A stretch of 64,000 nucleotides of DNA from Apostichopus japonicus. Lineage: Eukaryota; Echinodermata; Holothuroidea; Aspidochirotida; Stichopodidae. Numbering within the stretch: the stretch's first letter is position 1; every line of letters begins with the position of its first letter. A model generated the notes under the pieces. The model was not told where the DNA came from. It saw only the letters and a list, made by a program, of their open reading frames with translations, and made no database searches. This document shows, one piece after another, positions 46,146 to 56,770 of this stretch. The stretch covers positions 28,545,341-28,609,340 of the forward strand of contig NC_092575.1 in assembly GCF_037975245.1 (NCBI RefSeq), read 5' to 3'. Made by a program: the position numbers and the translations under genes.

Positions 46146-47410
46146 TGTGTAAAAGAGATCAACTTTATGAAAACCCACAAAGGGTACTCGCAAAAAAACA
46201 GTATTATACAAATACAAATATACTAAAAAGGACGAGGCCAAGGTTGGCCGACATTTCCCGACTAAGTGACTTGCATGTCTGATCATAGCTTACAATAAGT
46301 AACCTCCTTTCTAGCATTGCCACCACATGAAACCAAATTATATTGCCAAACACCACAAATGGTAGAGTTAAAAAACATGGTAAGAATGTTATTATTGACA
46401 TTAAACTTATCCATCATACGCGGACAATGCATCCTAGAATTTTTCTTCATTAAAATATCTACATGGTCATATCAGGCAAGTTGATTATTAATCACCACCA
46501 GAGATATTTATAATTATCTACCCTTCCAACAATACTTCCTTTAATAATGACATCATTTAATACCCCTTTGGACTTCCAAAAATCAATCACCCTTTCTTTT
46601 GTATTATTAATATTGAGTTCTAGAAAATTTTGCCCACAGTAATTTATCTGTTCTAGGTAGGCAGTATCATCATCCTTTTGTTATCAAACCGAATAAGGCA
46701 GCGTCATAAAATGTAACTATTGAGCATTTTTCATGATTTGCCCTTGCGTCCGATGTATACACCAGCATTTGATGTAATGACCTTGGATGTGCTATTAGAT
46801 GTTCTAATATTAACATACTGTGAACTATTGGTAAGATAATTATAAATTCACCCAATTAAATCAGGGCTTACGTTCATTTCTAAAACCTAATTGACTAAAC
46901 TGTGGGGCTCAATAGTGTTAAAAGCAGACGAAAAATGTAAAAAATATACCCTGGCAGAAAATTTGTATGTTCAAGATGTGAATACAGTTTTTTTGAGACA
47001 GAATAAAATAGCATCCTCCGTACTACGTTTAGACCTGTACACAAACTGCATCAGATCTAAATATTGGTCCACAATGGGTTTTAAAAACTTAAGAGCCAGA
47101 TGTTCACATGTTTTCATTGCCACTGAGGTCAGTGCTACAGGTTTTAAATCATTCATACAATTTATATTAGGGTTTTTGGGGTATAGGAATAATACATGAT
47201 CGGTTCCATACAGTTGGTATTGTCATATATATGGTACTAAATGAAAGATTAAAAATAATTGCAAATATATTGGTTGCAACCCATCTGGGCCAGAAGCCTT
47301 TGATGAATTTAGTTTGGAGAACTCATGATGTACCTCATCTGCAGTTACAGTTAAAAACGGAGCAAGATATGTCCTGTGACTGGATAATAAATTATGCCTG
47401 ATTAATAACT
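46146..47410 (-). pseudogene. LINE reverse transcriptase pseudogene (CR1/Rex1-like), copy 2
   Basis: Paralogue of 11475-12770. It retains NDLKPVALTSVAMKTCEHLA and KRSTEDAILFCLKK (46980-47156), YTSDARANHEKCSIV (46690-46760) and a C-terminal block with FVVFGNIIWFHVVAMLERRL (46270-46380). The PQG block seen in copy 1 is deleted here. Broken by frameshifts and stops. Confidence 0.72.
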
Positions 47411-47426
47411 TTAGATGTATCAGCTA

Positions 47427-47498
47427 GCCATCAGTCTACATGAACTGCATGTAAGGTGGTTGGCCATCAGTCTACATGAACTGCATGTAAGGTGGTTG
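47427..47498. repeat. 36-bp direct duplication across the START stop codon (copy 2)
   Basis: GCCATCAGTCTACATGAACT and the next 16 bp occur twice in tandem (47427-47462, 47463-47498); copy 1 has one. On the minus strand the gene uses the first-encountered stop (47472-47474), so the protein end is unchanged and the extra copy lies in the 3' UTR. Confidence 0.85.
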
Positions 47499-47646
47499 GC
47501 CAACAACATCCTGCATTCTTGGGATGGCTCGGCCCAAGGCGATCATCCGTCGTACCATTTGCTGCATCTGGCTCCCTGGTCCCCTTTTACCAATTTTGCC
47601 CTTCACATCTATTTCAGAAACAAACTCCTCCACATGGACGACATCC
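47472..47646 (-). CDS. START gene copy 2, exon 6 (last)
   Basis: Residues 189-246 and stop. The split codon GG+G gives Gly189 where copy 1 has Trp. Acceptor TCTTCCAG. Confidence 0.82.
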
Positions 47647-50600
47647 CTGGAAGAGAGGGAAACAATATGTCTCAAATTAGGCTTCAATCGGAAAATTGAA
47701 AATTCACTTTCACAGGGAAATGTAGAGTAAGTTCAGGATGTTAGTTGTCCTTACTAACATCGCCTATTTTTAACTTTATTTTCAGGACTACAAAATCTTG
47801 TCTGATCCACATGCCAATAACACATGTATCTGCAGTTCCAGTTTTGTGCAGGACAATTACACCTGTTGTTGTAGTTTTCTAAAAGCAGGCAAATGTCAAA
47901 TGACACTGGCAAGGGCGGCGGAAGCACTTTTAATCTGGGGGGGCACCAACGTCGAAGGGTACTTTGCAGAAATTCGATTGGACTGATGCAGCCTGATATT
48001 TAGTACCCTTTATAACTCTTATTGCATTATCTTATTGCGTATACACATCACTCCATCAACGCCCCCCCCCCCCCCCCCCCTCAAGGAAACAATGCATACT
48101 AGCACTGCAATATCTAATGTGCAAATTGGGAAACAAGGAACAAGTTTTCTTCAAGACAAGATGAGGTGAAATCATTATAAAGTCCAAGTCCCTGCACACG
48201 CGATCGATACATGCATGAAAGCAAATGAAATATGTCAAAATACGAAAGGATGGGGTAGGTTAAGGGATATTAAAGCTATACTCATTATTCATAGTAGGCT
48301 ATAAATGGCTTCTGCTTTTTACAAAGTCACAATGTTCTATAGCAAGGCATTTTTGGAAATGCATTAGGATTTTGTTGGCAAATTGAATATATGCATAATG
48401 GCACTCACCACAATGTTAGAAGCCTTGTGGTAGTAAACTTATAGGAGGCGGGGGGGGGGGGGCGCCCACCCAAAATTTTTGTGAAAATTCGGGCAATATG
48501 CTGAGAATTTTTCGGGCACCTACTGAAAGAAAAATAATTTGCTATGTGTTTTTCAATGGTTAAACTATTATGATCATTATTATTGTAACGACTTTCCCAA
48601 TAATTCTAACCAATATGCAAGGGTATAACACAGCAAATGATTGTATGTTATTGGCATGCAATGTAATAACCGACGCCTGCCTATTTGATATGCATATTAA
48701 CATGGTGAACGCGCGCGGAGCGCAAAAAATTTGGTAATACTTTTTCGGGCAATTCGTTATAGCCCCCAAAATCAAAGTGGGCTCCTACGCCTATGGAAGT
48801 AAACATTTAAAACTTTCCGAAATATTGCATTCGACGTGGGTTTCGCATAGTAAACTCTTTTTTTTATTTAGAAATTTTTATGTAGAAAAAGGGCACATTT
48901 TTAACCTGAGGAAAAGTGGGGGGGGCACGTGCCCCCTGTGCCTCCCCGGTTCCGCCGCCCTTGGACACTGGCTAGTGAGAGCTGCCATCTTCTGAGGTGA
49001 TTGAAAGGAGGCAGTCTAATCAAAATGAGCTGTTAAAGACCTTTAACATACATAAAACAAAACAGCTTACCCTTCTTGCTCAAGGTAAAGACCTGCTAGT
49101 GGAATATCTATTCTGTAAGCATCATCTTTAGGAGGATGAGAAGGATGCTCAATTGATTTTATCCCCGCAATAGCCACGTTGCTTGTCGGTATTTTCACTG
49201 CTGCCAAAACTAAACTATCTCGTGCTGCTACATTGCAACAACAGAGGACTTGCGCTGGGATATCTTTGTAAGCTACAATAGCTCCCTATGTTGAAAAATA
49301 TCAAAAAAGTATAAAATAGAAGAAGAAAAATAACCATATACACTACTGACTCACTTCATGGACAATTTTATTTATAACAATTCTAGGAGACCAAAACACA
49401 TCAGCTCTAATCTGCTAGTTTTAGCTACAACGTTATCACAAGTCTTTCATATTCAGAGTAGATAGACATGCATTATTTACATATATTGTTAACAGTTCCC
49501 CAGTTCAGGGTCCAATGGTTTTAAGTTTCCATTTATGCTTTAATTTGGTTAACAGTGCAGTGTATAGTGTCTGTATAATTCACAGATATTGAGAAGAATG
49601 AAACGTAAACAGTTGAATGCTCTGGTCACAAGTAAACAGTAGCATGCTGTAGTTATGTATGGTTGACGATATGAAGAAGTCTCTTAAGTACTTGCCTGAA
49701 TATTCTGACCTCAAATGTTTCAACAGTCTTTCTTAACGGGGGTCAGATTATACAATATTGCATGTATTGTAAAAAAACTGCAAATGTTGCTTTAAAGGAT
49801 GACACGATGATAGTGTATACTATTTAAGAGCAGTGCATGTTTCAATATAGGTTGCAATGGTAATGTACAGTATTTAAGAGCAGTTGTTTTTATATATGTA
49901 GGTTACAATGATAGTGTATACTATTTAAGAGCAGTGCATGTTTCTGTATTGGTTACAAAGGTAATGTACAGTATTTAAGAGCAGTTGTTTTTATATATGT
50001 AGGTTACAATGATAGTGTATACTATTTAAGAGCAGTGCATGTTTCTATATAGGTTACAATTGTAATGTATAGTCAGTTGGGGTAAAAAAAAACAAGGGGG
50101 TAGTTGGGGTAAAATCAACAACCCCTTTTTATAGAAGGGGAATATTTAGCCAAAGTTCCAATTTATTTTGGGTGATAGTCCTATATGTCTAGTTTATTAT
50201 TATATAATTTCTGGAACTCTATGTCACTTCGCTGCCAGTCACCGCTTAATCAAATCAAGCAAATGCTAAACCAGCAAAATTTGAAGTTTGTACCACATAT
50301 ATCCAAAACTTTCTCCTGCATACCCAGCTTATATGATGTGGAGATTATTCCAGCAGTTACAGCATAGCAGTTAGTGATATTACACTCCCCCATGGTAGAA
50401 TTACTCCAACTTCATTCATGCTTCATGGGGGGGCCTTGTTTTATTTTACCCCCAAAAAATGATGTGAATGGGGTAAAAAAAAACAAGTACTCTCCGGCTG
50501 CATTGTACTCCCTATTTTGCCCGAATGGATAAATTTTTCCATAATGTTGATTTTAGAGGTTAGGCAAATAGTTTTCATGTCTGTCATGTGTCAAAAATGT

Positions 50601-53600
50601 TAAATAATTGGGCAGAAGTGTTTCTACTACATTACACCACATTTGTTTAGCATCATATACACACTGTACAGTATGAATATGGCTGAGCATGACATATGAC
50701 ACGAGCCATCCATAATTAAGAATTAAGACAATTTCACAATTTTTTTCCTTTTTCATGTAAAGGTAGTAGTTCATACTTAGATGTAATTATATGCAAACAT
50801 GATTTTAAGATACATTCATGAAGAAAATAGCTGTTTTCTAGCATTGTTTTTTCTTACCCCGGCATTGTTTTTTTTACCCCAAATTAAACAAATTTTGGGG
50901 GTAAAAAAAAAAAAAAAATTTTTCGCAAAAAACGACACTTTCCATTTACAAAAAAAGGTATCTTTGTTAGATTCTCTTTAAGAGAATCCCACTCCACACA
51001 CTTGAACATTGGAACCGAAACAACACCTCTTACTCATCAATTTTTAGAGCAAACTTTAGGTAAATTTTTTTTTTACACCACTTGACTATACAGTATTTTA
51101 TCCCCGCAATAGCCACGTTGCTTGTCGGTATTTTCACTGCTGCCAAAACTAAACTATCTCGTGCTGCTACATTGCAACAACAGAGGACTTGCGCTGGGAT
51201 ATCTTTGTAAGCTACAATAGCTCCCTATGTTGAAAAATATCAAAAAAGTATAAAATAGAAGAAGAAAAATAACCATATAGGTAAATTTTTTTTTTACACC
51301 ACTTGACTATACAGTATTTAAGAGCAGTTGCATGTTTCTAAATATGTAGGTTACAATGATAGTGTTTACTATTTAACAGCAGAGCATGTTTCAGTATAGG
51401 TTACAATTGTAATGTATAGTATTTAAAAGCAGTTGCACGTTTCTATATATGAAGGTTACAATGATATACTATTTAAGAGCAGTGCATGTTTCAGTATAGG
51501 TTACAATGGTAATGTACAGTATTTAAGAGCAGTTGCATGTTTCAATACATGTAGGTTACAATGATAGTTTATACTATATTAGAGCAGTTGTATTTTTCAA
51601 TATATAGATAACAATGATAGTTTACAGTATTTAGGAGCAGTTGTTTGTATGTGATAGTGGATATTTTCATTGAGCACACAAATACAATGTAGTAATCGTC
51701 GATTGTCGTTGTATCACCCAGAACCAACACATAGAGACCACAGTATCTGATCAGATAAGCTATAAATTTAACTATTTTGAAACTGTTAGACTGAGCCATG
51801 TTCATTTGACATTAAAAAACCTTGATTCCAGTAAAATATTGTTAGTTTGTTACTCCATAACTTCTAAACCGTACAGTACAGTAAGAGCTTCTAGTATTTA
51901 ATTCGATAATTCAAAAATATTCAAATACATTAAAACATAAGGTAGTGGACTCCCTGGTCTTCTTTCACACTCTTTGGCCTATGATATACATTGGTTAGAA
52001 TAGTCGCTAATACTGTTGCCATCTACCTGGGCTACACATAGTTAATGAGAAGCTCACCAGTCAAGTCAATTTGACCTAATTCTCATAACAGGTTCCCATA
52101 AATCCATTGTTTTTTGGTAACTTTTAATTAACATGCAAACAAAGTGTTCTCTTAGCTTACCCCTCCAAGACGTTCAACTATCTGAGTGTTACCTCCGTCC
52201 CTTTCCAGCATATTTCGGAAACCGAATGGTGGGGTTAGTAAATACACTAACACCTTCTCGAGGGGAGCAGTAATATCGATTTTCAGCCTCATCCTGTAAA
52301 TAATATATAATTAGAGGTGCAGAGAGAAGAACACAGAGTTAATATAACACCCACAGGGGAAGCAAATTAAGGCACTTAAGACCATCTGAGCAATGCCAGG
52401 AGGGTATCTTAGTAAGGAGTGATGGGTTAGGTTATACTGTAAACCATCTCAGTAAGGAGAGATGGGTAGTCTAGCTTGCATGAGCATATCTTGACTTTGC
52501 ATTGGTACAGCTGACAACCTGACAAAATGTACATGCACTGTTCAAGGAAGTTCCGGAACTAAGAATGACTTACATTTTACTTTCACTGAACATTGTACTT
52601 TCACTGTAGTGATTAATGCTGACAACCTGACAAAATGTACATGCACTGTTCAAAGAAGATCCGGAACTAAGAATGACTTACATTTTACTTTCTTTCACTG
52701 AACATTGTACTTTCACTGTAGTGATTAATGCTGACAACCTGACAAAATGTTCATGCACTGTTCAAAGGAGGTAAACTAAGAATGACTTACATTTTTCTTT
52801 CACTGTTGTACGATCCTTTGCATGCCTGTGTCAAACAAAAGAAAGCAAGTAAAAGAAAGACAATTAAAGCAATATCAAGTAAAACGTATAAAGAGAAAAA
52901 AACAGGTACATCATGCATACTACAGTAAGCAACTATACCCACTGCTATGGTACATCATTGTATGATAATGAAAAGAAAAAAGGTTACCAAGCTTTGATGT
53001 AAAGTGTGTAGCCTTAAACTGTGTGTACACAGCTAGGTAGTGTGAGATTTGATTGCTCTAGTAGGAACATTTACAATTACATGAGTAATGCAACTACTTG
53101 AATTAATACTTAAAACTGCAATCAGGTAAAGCAAAGATTGTTGATCAGCACAATCTTGTCCAATTAATCATTTTTTTTATCTTTGCTTTGCAATGCTTAT
53201 GCATGCTCATGATTTATAAACCTTTGAAGGAATTGTCTGGTGTGGAAGTTTTTCCTTGTAGATCTCATTTTTCTCTTTGTAACCATGGCCAAATTTTTCC
53301 CCATTCAACGTTTTCTTCTTGTAGAAATCGGGTTTTCAAATTCACCAATTTCTCACCAAAAGCACCGTTGTTCAAACGCATCAATTTGGTGATTGACGTA
53401 GCTATGCCTATTTGCCTAAATGTGCAGGCAAATAGGCCAAACGAGGGACTTGATGTTAGCACTCCTATTTCCGTAGTAAATACACTCTTGTGTGTACAGG
53501 TGATTGACTATTATATATTACGTGTACATCGCGAACGTACATACTGTATACAGCCTACCATGTCCAATTTGGTGATTGACGTAGCTATGCCTATTTGCCT

Positions 53601-55489
53601 AGTGCAGGCAAATAGGCAAAACGAGGGACTTGATATTAGCACTCCTATTTCCGTAGTAAATACACTCTTGTGTGTACAGGTGATTGGCTATTATATATTA
53701 CGTGTACATCGAGAACGTACATACTGTATACAGCCTACCATGTCCAGTTGGTATACATACTTTGCGTTGTACATAATACACTCTCACACTCAAACAACAG
53801 TTTATAAACTGTTCTTTGAAATTGCTGAAATAAAATTCACAGATCAACTTTACATTAAAAGGACACTTGAAAAGTATTCGGAACACCGAAAGATGAATCT
53901 TGAGGGAATCGATATCAGAGCAGAATGCAGTACCGAGAAGCTTAGGCTTCGCAGAACTGTACGATTGTAAACCTTAGAGTAACCTACATGCGAACATTCT
54001 TCGCGTTGAAGCTGAATAGCGTGATGTATAAACAACGAAGCGTCTGCTGTTAAAACTTATCTTACAGTATGTTACACAAAGACCACGAAACCACCGATCT
54101 ACTACATACTGTATATGGCATAGTATCACATATATGTACCTAATTTATAAGAAATTTCACCGAAAATTAAGGAAGAAATTTATCTGTATACAAACCTGGT
54201 TTTTGTTGTGATTACTGTAGGTATATACTGTAGGGAGCATGGCTTATATATATTGCAATATCTACGTTTGCGAAAATGATGTCACTGTTCGTTAATGTTC
54301 AAATCATATTTGAAGTGTCCATCCTTAACGATTAAAAAATTGTTTCTCTGTCAAATGCAACATTAACATTCTCAAACTTTGACTGTTTGGAAAATGATTT
54401 ATTGTATTTCAAGGTAACTTACATAACCAGACAATCCTTTTAAGTTGATTTTCACCAGCTTTTGGAGGCAGTTACAGTAACTTGGGTAATAAATTAACAC
54501 ACAGTCACTTCTGAGCACCACAGAAAACAATAGTAAACCTAGACAGTTAAATATTATGGAATACTCACAGGAGCACCAAATTGTTTTTTGTACTGCCTGA
54601 AGGACCAAGCACTTTCATTGAGAGTATGTAACTCCTCCACCTGGTGTATAAGACTTGCAACTTCTTGACCTCTTGAAAACTGACCTGTAGTTCCAGAGAA
54701 ACCATATTTAGCATCTGACTGGTCAATGGCACTAACTGAGTCTTAAAGGGAAAGAAGAAAAATTATGGATAAAAATGCTGAAAAGATACTTACAAAGAAA
54801 ACAGTTCACAGTTTTAGAACAATATCATACTAGTACTTGAATATATAAGTATTTCTATCATTGAATTAGGTGGTTGTAAGATGAAACGTATCCTTCTAGT
54901 ATAGTTACTTAGTAATACTACTGTAACATACATTTATTTACATTAGCAAAGCTGGATTTCCAGATGTTGGTCATTTGACTTCTGAATGTAAGATTTATCC
55001 ACTTGCAAAAATATGACATACTGTATGTTGACAAAACTGAGTGAAGGGACACTGCACCTATATGAAAATCATTGCCAAAGTGTTATCAACAACACAGAGC
55101 TCAGTGTACAGGGCTGAGTAGTCATAGGTGGAGTTAATAATTGCTTAAACTAGTGAAAGCAAAATCACTTTTAATTGAAGTGTGAAAATTGCTGTGAGAA
55201 ACAGAGAAATAGCTGAAAAGTGCTGCAGCTAGTATCACGAGTTTCCCACTGGTTCCGGCCAACTTGACGGCCCTCGATCTGTACCCTAATCGAAATGTCT
55301 TCCCCTCGCACAATTAGAAGTGCCCTGATTTTAATGACTAGCCTAGGTTTAATATTTGAACGCTATTGCTATCAAGTCCCTAAGTATCACATTGCACAAG
55401 CTAGGCTACGTACTTTACAGTAGCATTTATCTAACGTTGGCTAAGCTGTCCTAGATTTACACTATGGTGGGAAACTCACATTTCTCCAT
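47472..55489 (-). CDS. START-domain lipid transfer protein, copy 2 (six exons, 246 aa)
   Basis: Coding exons in transcript order: 55480-55489, 54569-54741, 52791-52825, 52161-52293, 49071-49285, 47472-47646. Exon lengths (10, 173, 35, 133, 215, 175 nt), phases and splice sites are the same as in copy 1, with no premature stop. By my count the protein differs from copy 1 at 24 of 246 positions, several clustered in the C-terminal half (W189G, K200E, M203V, T206K, T210R, I232R) and near the exon 2 end (E57Q, C58F). All START landmarks are kept (ARDSLVL, SIEHPSHPP, YRIDIPLAGLYLE, VEEFVSEIDVKG). The same 246-aa reading frame surviving in both copies argues both are or were recently functional. 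Intron 5 has gained a hAT-like element and intron 4 a TATA-flanked element plus a pasted exon fragment. Confidence 0.82.
47910..48963. mobile_element. hAT-like element, 8-bp TSD GACACTGG, in intron 5
   Basis: 1054 bp, ends CAAGGGCGGCGGAA / TTCCGCCGCCCTTG (same family as 31424-32085, opposite orientation), perfect GACACTGG duplications (47902-47909, 48964-48971). Copy 1 has the empty site at 13221-13228. It contains a further nested block (about 48441-48795) with AGGAGGCGGGGGG and CTCCTACGCCTATG ends that also occurs inside composite element 3 (38436-38863). No transposase frame seen. Confidence 0.9.
49071..49285 (-). CDS. START gene copy 2, exon 5 (core)
   Basis: Residues 118-188 plus two bases; same splice sites as copy 1. 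The first part of this exon in transcript order, with its acceptor and flanking intron (49156-49340), has been copied exactly to 51095-51279. Confidence 0.85.
49805..50071. repeat. Intronic minisatellite (copy 2, left part)
   Basis: Same 50/55-bp unit as 13815-14572, interrupted at 50072 by a TATA-flanked insertion. Confidence 0.8.
50072..51307. mobile_element. TATA-flanked element with GGGGTAAAAAAAAACAA motifs
   Basis: TATA is on both sides (50068-50071, 51308-51311). Ends are imperfectly inverted: GTCAGTTGGGGTAAAAAAAA on the left, complement GTCAAGTGGTGTAAAAAAAA on the right. Inside, GGGGTAAAA(A)n CAA or its complement recurs (50081, 50107, 50435, 50470, 50851, 50872, 50897). The right end is duplicated around a pasted 185-bp exon fragment. 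No coding frame; superfamily unknown. Confidence 0.6.
51095..51279. repeat. Exact copy of part of START exon 5 and flanking intron
   Basis: 185 bp identical to 49156-49340, same orientation: 130 bp of exon 5, its acceptor and 55 bp of intron 4. Flanked on both sides by a 41-bp direct repeat (51058-51098, 51279-51319). A 4-5-bp match (ATTTT) lies at the left junction. On the minus strand the acceptor is intact, so it could be used as a decoy exon. Confidence 0.9.
51312..51655. repeat. Intronic minisatellite (copy 2, right part)
   Basis: Continuation of the 50/55-bp array; degenerates toward 51655. Confidence 0.8.
52161..52293 (-). CDS. START gene copy 2, exon 4
   Basis: Residues 73 (part) to 117; differs from copy 1 by P102L, S107G and I109T. 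Confidence 0.8.
52791..52825 (-). CDS. START gene copy 2, exon 3 (35-nt microexon)
   Basis: Identical in sequence and splice sites to 18184-18218, although the flanking intron has had local repeats gained or lost (the GACAACCTGACAAAATG block is present three times here, twice in copy 1). Confidence 0.78.
53382..53747. repeat. 183-bp tandem duplication in intron 2 (copy 2)
   Basis: CAATTTGGTGATTGACGTAG recurs at 53382 and 53565 and the two 183-bp units are nearly identical; copy 1 has one unit. Because 183 is divisible by three, a plus-strand open frame (53188-53970, 260 codons) survives across it. In copy 1 that frame is broken, so I do not treat it as a gene. Confidence 0.85.
54569..54741 (-). 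CDS. START gene copy 2, exon 2
   Basis: Residues 4-61; differs from copy 1 by T7S, F9I, V14A, S45N, L51F, E57Q and C58F. Acceptor TTTAAG, donor CCT/GTGAGT. Confidence 0.8.
55480..55489 (-). CDS. START gene copy 2, exon 1 coding part
   Basis: ATG GAG AAA T before GTGAGT, as in copy 1. Confidence 0.72.
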
Positions 55490-55716
55490 TTTCAATCCCG
55501 TGAGAAAAGTCTAATCTAACAGAGCCCAGAGCGGTTACTACTAATACTAGTATGTACAAAGATGTATGTGTAGAGCTCGGATGTGCTGATGGAACTCTGT
55601 TCTTGACAGCCAAAACCGAATATGTTTACTTGAGTTATAGATGTCTCAGTTCTGCTACACAGGGATCACGTTCGGGTTCCAAGTTGGTGTGCGATATAAA
55701 TAGCGATGACGAAATA
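55490..55716 (-). promoter_or_regulatory. Conserved 5' flank of START gene copy 2
   Basis: Nearly identical to 21038-21265 up to the duplication border; unrelated sequence follows. Presumed 5' UTR/core promoter. Confidence 0.45.
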
Positions 55717-56330
55717 ACATCGCTATTGTTAAGAACACTGAATTATCGTCGAACTGTGGCGTAATAACTATTCTGGTCCTTGTATTTAGGTCTTACAAAA
55801 AGCAACCGAGATAGCGGAAATGTATTTCAATACCAACATACAGACAAAACGTGATAGGAAATTACTGAAGTCGTAATGTCTCATAAAAGTTCCATGGATT
55901 GAGGAAAAATACGGGCAAACCGAGTTTCAAAGAAATGAAGAATTAGAGGTTGATATGTGGATTTTATAAAAATCCATTAAGTTAGGGAATTGTGGAAGAA
56001 CCAAACTGTCAAAAACAATGAAACCAAAAAGACGAAAAGTGAACAATAGCAAGAATGCGTTTAGTCGTTTGGCTTAATTCTTTACACTCATTTCTTCGTC
56101 AGTCGGAGGAAAACGTCTTTTCTCTCTCACTTGTTCAATCGTGAGAGAATAACTCCTTTGACACCAGGACGTCTAGCCAACACCTTGACCTATTTATATC
56201 ATGGAGGAAGCAGAGATGACTATATATACCTAAGCTATAATATTAATAGCTGCCCAGAATGCGCCATTTTGACTTCTCTGTCCGTCACACCAATTTTGTG
56301 TAAATAGTAGGTTTACTTGAATATAATATA
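55717..56330. other. Right flank, no gene recognised
   Basis: No supported feature. Confidence 0.4.
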
Positions 56331-56770
56331 CAGTGGCGGATCCAGGATTTCGCCGAAGGGGGGGCCCAGATGGGAAATGCCTAATCGTCGTCCTGGGGGA
56401 GGGGTCTAAGGGGAGTGGGTGACCCCCTCCCCTTTGGGAAAATTTCACAAAATATGGAGGTCCTCGGTGCAATCTGGTGCTACTTTTCGTGAAAGTTTGG
56501 AGTAAAATTTATTTCCAATAAATCATGTATTCATGGTTTGCCGGGCATATATTAATTTGGCAATTTCGAGCAATGAGCTGGGATTTACGTCTTTGGGGAG
56601 TAGGTGGTGATGGAAATTACTTTTTACCAGGTTACTACAGGCCATTTCATCTTGGATGCCCCCTTCCAGATGGAGACTATTGATGCAGTCAGAGTGCCCC
56701 TCTCACCTTCACTTTATCAGAATGATGGTGTACTCTTTTTGCAAATTTATTTTACAAAAAATTTCACGCA

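Larger units (their letters stand above)
40051..55716. repeat. Segmental duplication, copy 2 (15.7 kb)
   Basis: Direct-orientation partner of 2867-21265, with the same landmark order. The interval 43906-44325 does not match copy 1 (7313-7575); its origin is not clear. The left border abuts a truncated LINE; the right border is at GACGAAATA, beyond which the copies differ. Confidence 0.92.

Noticed and set aside
47492-47730. Plus-strand open frames over the last START exon
   Set aside because: Antisense shadows of START exon 6.
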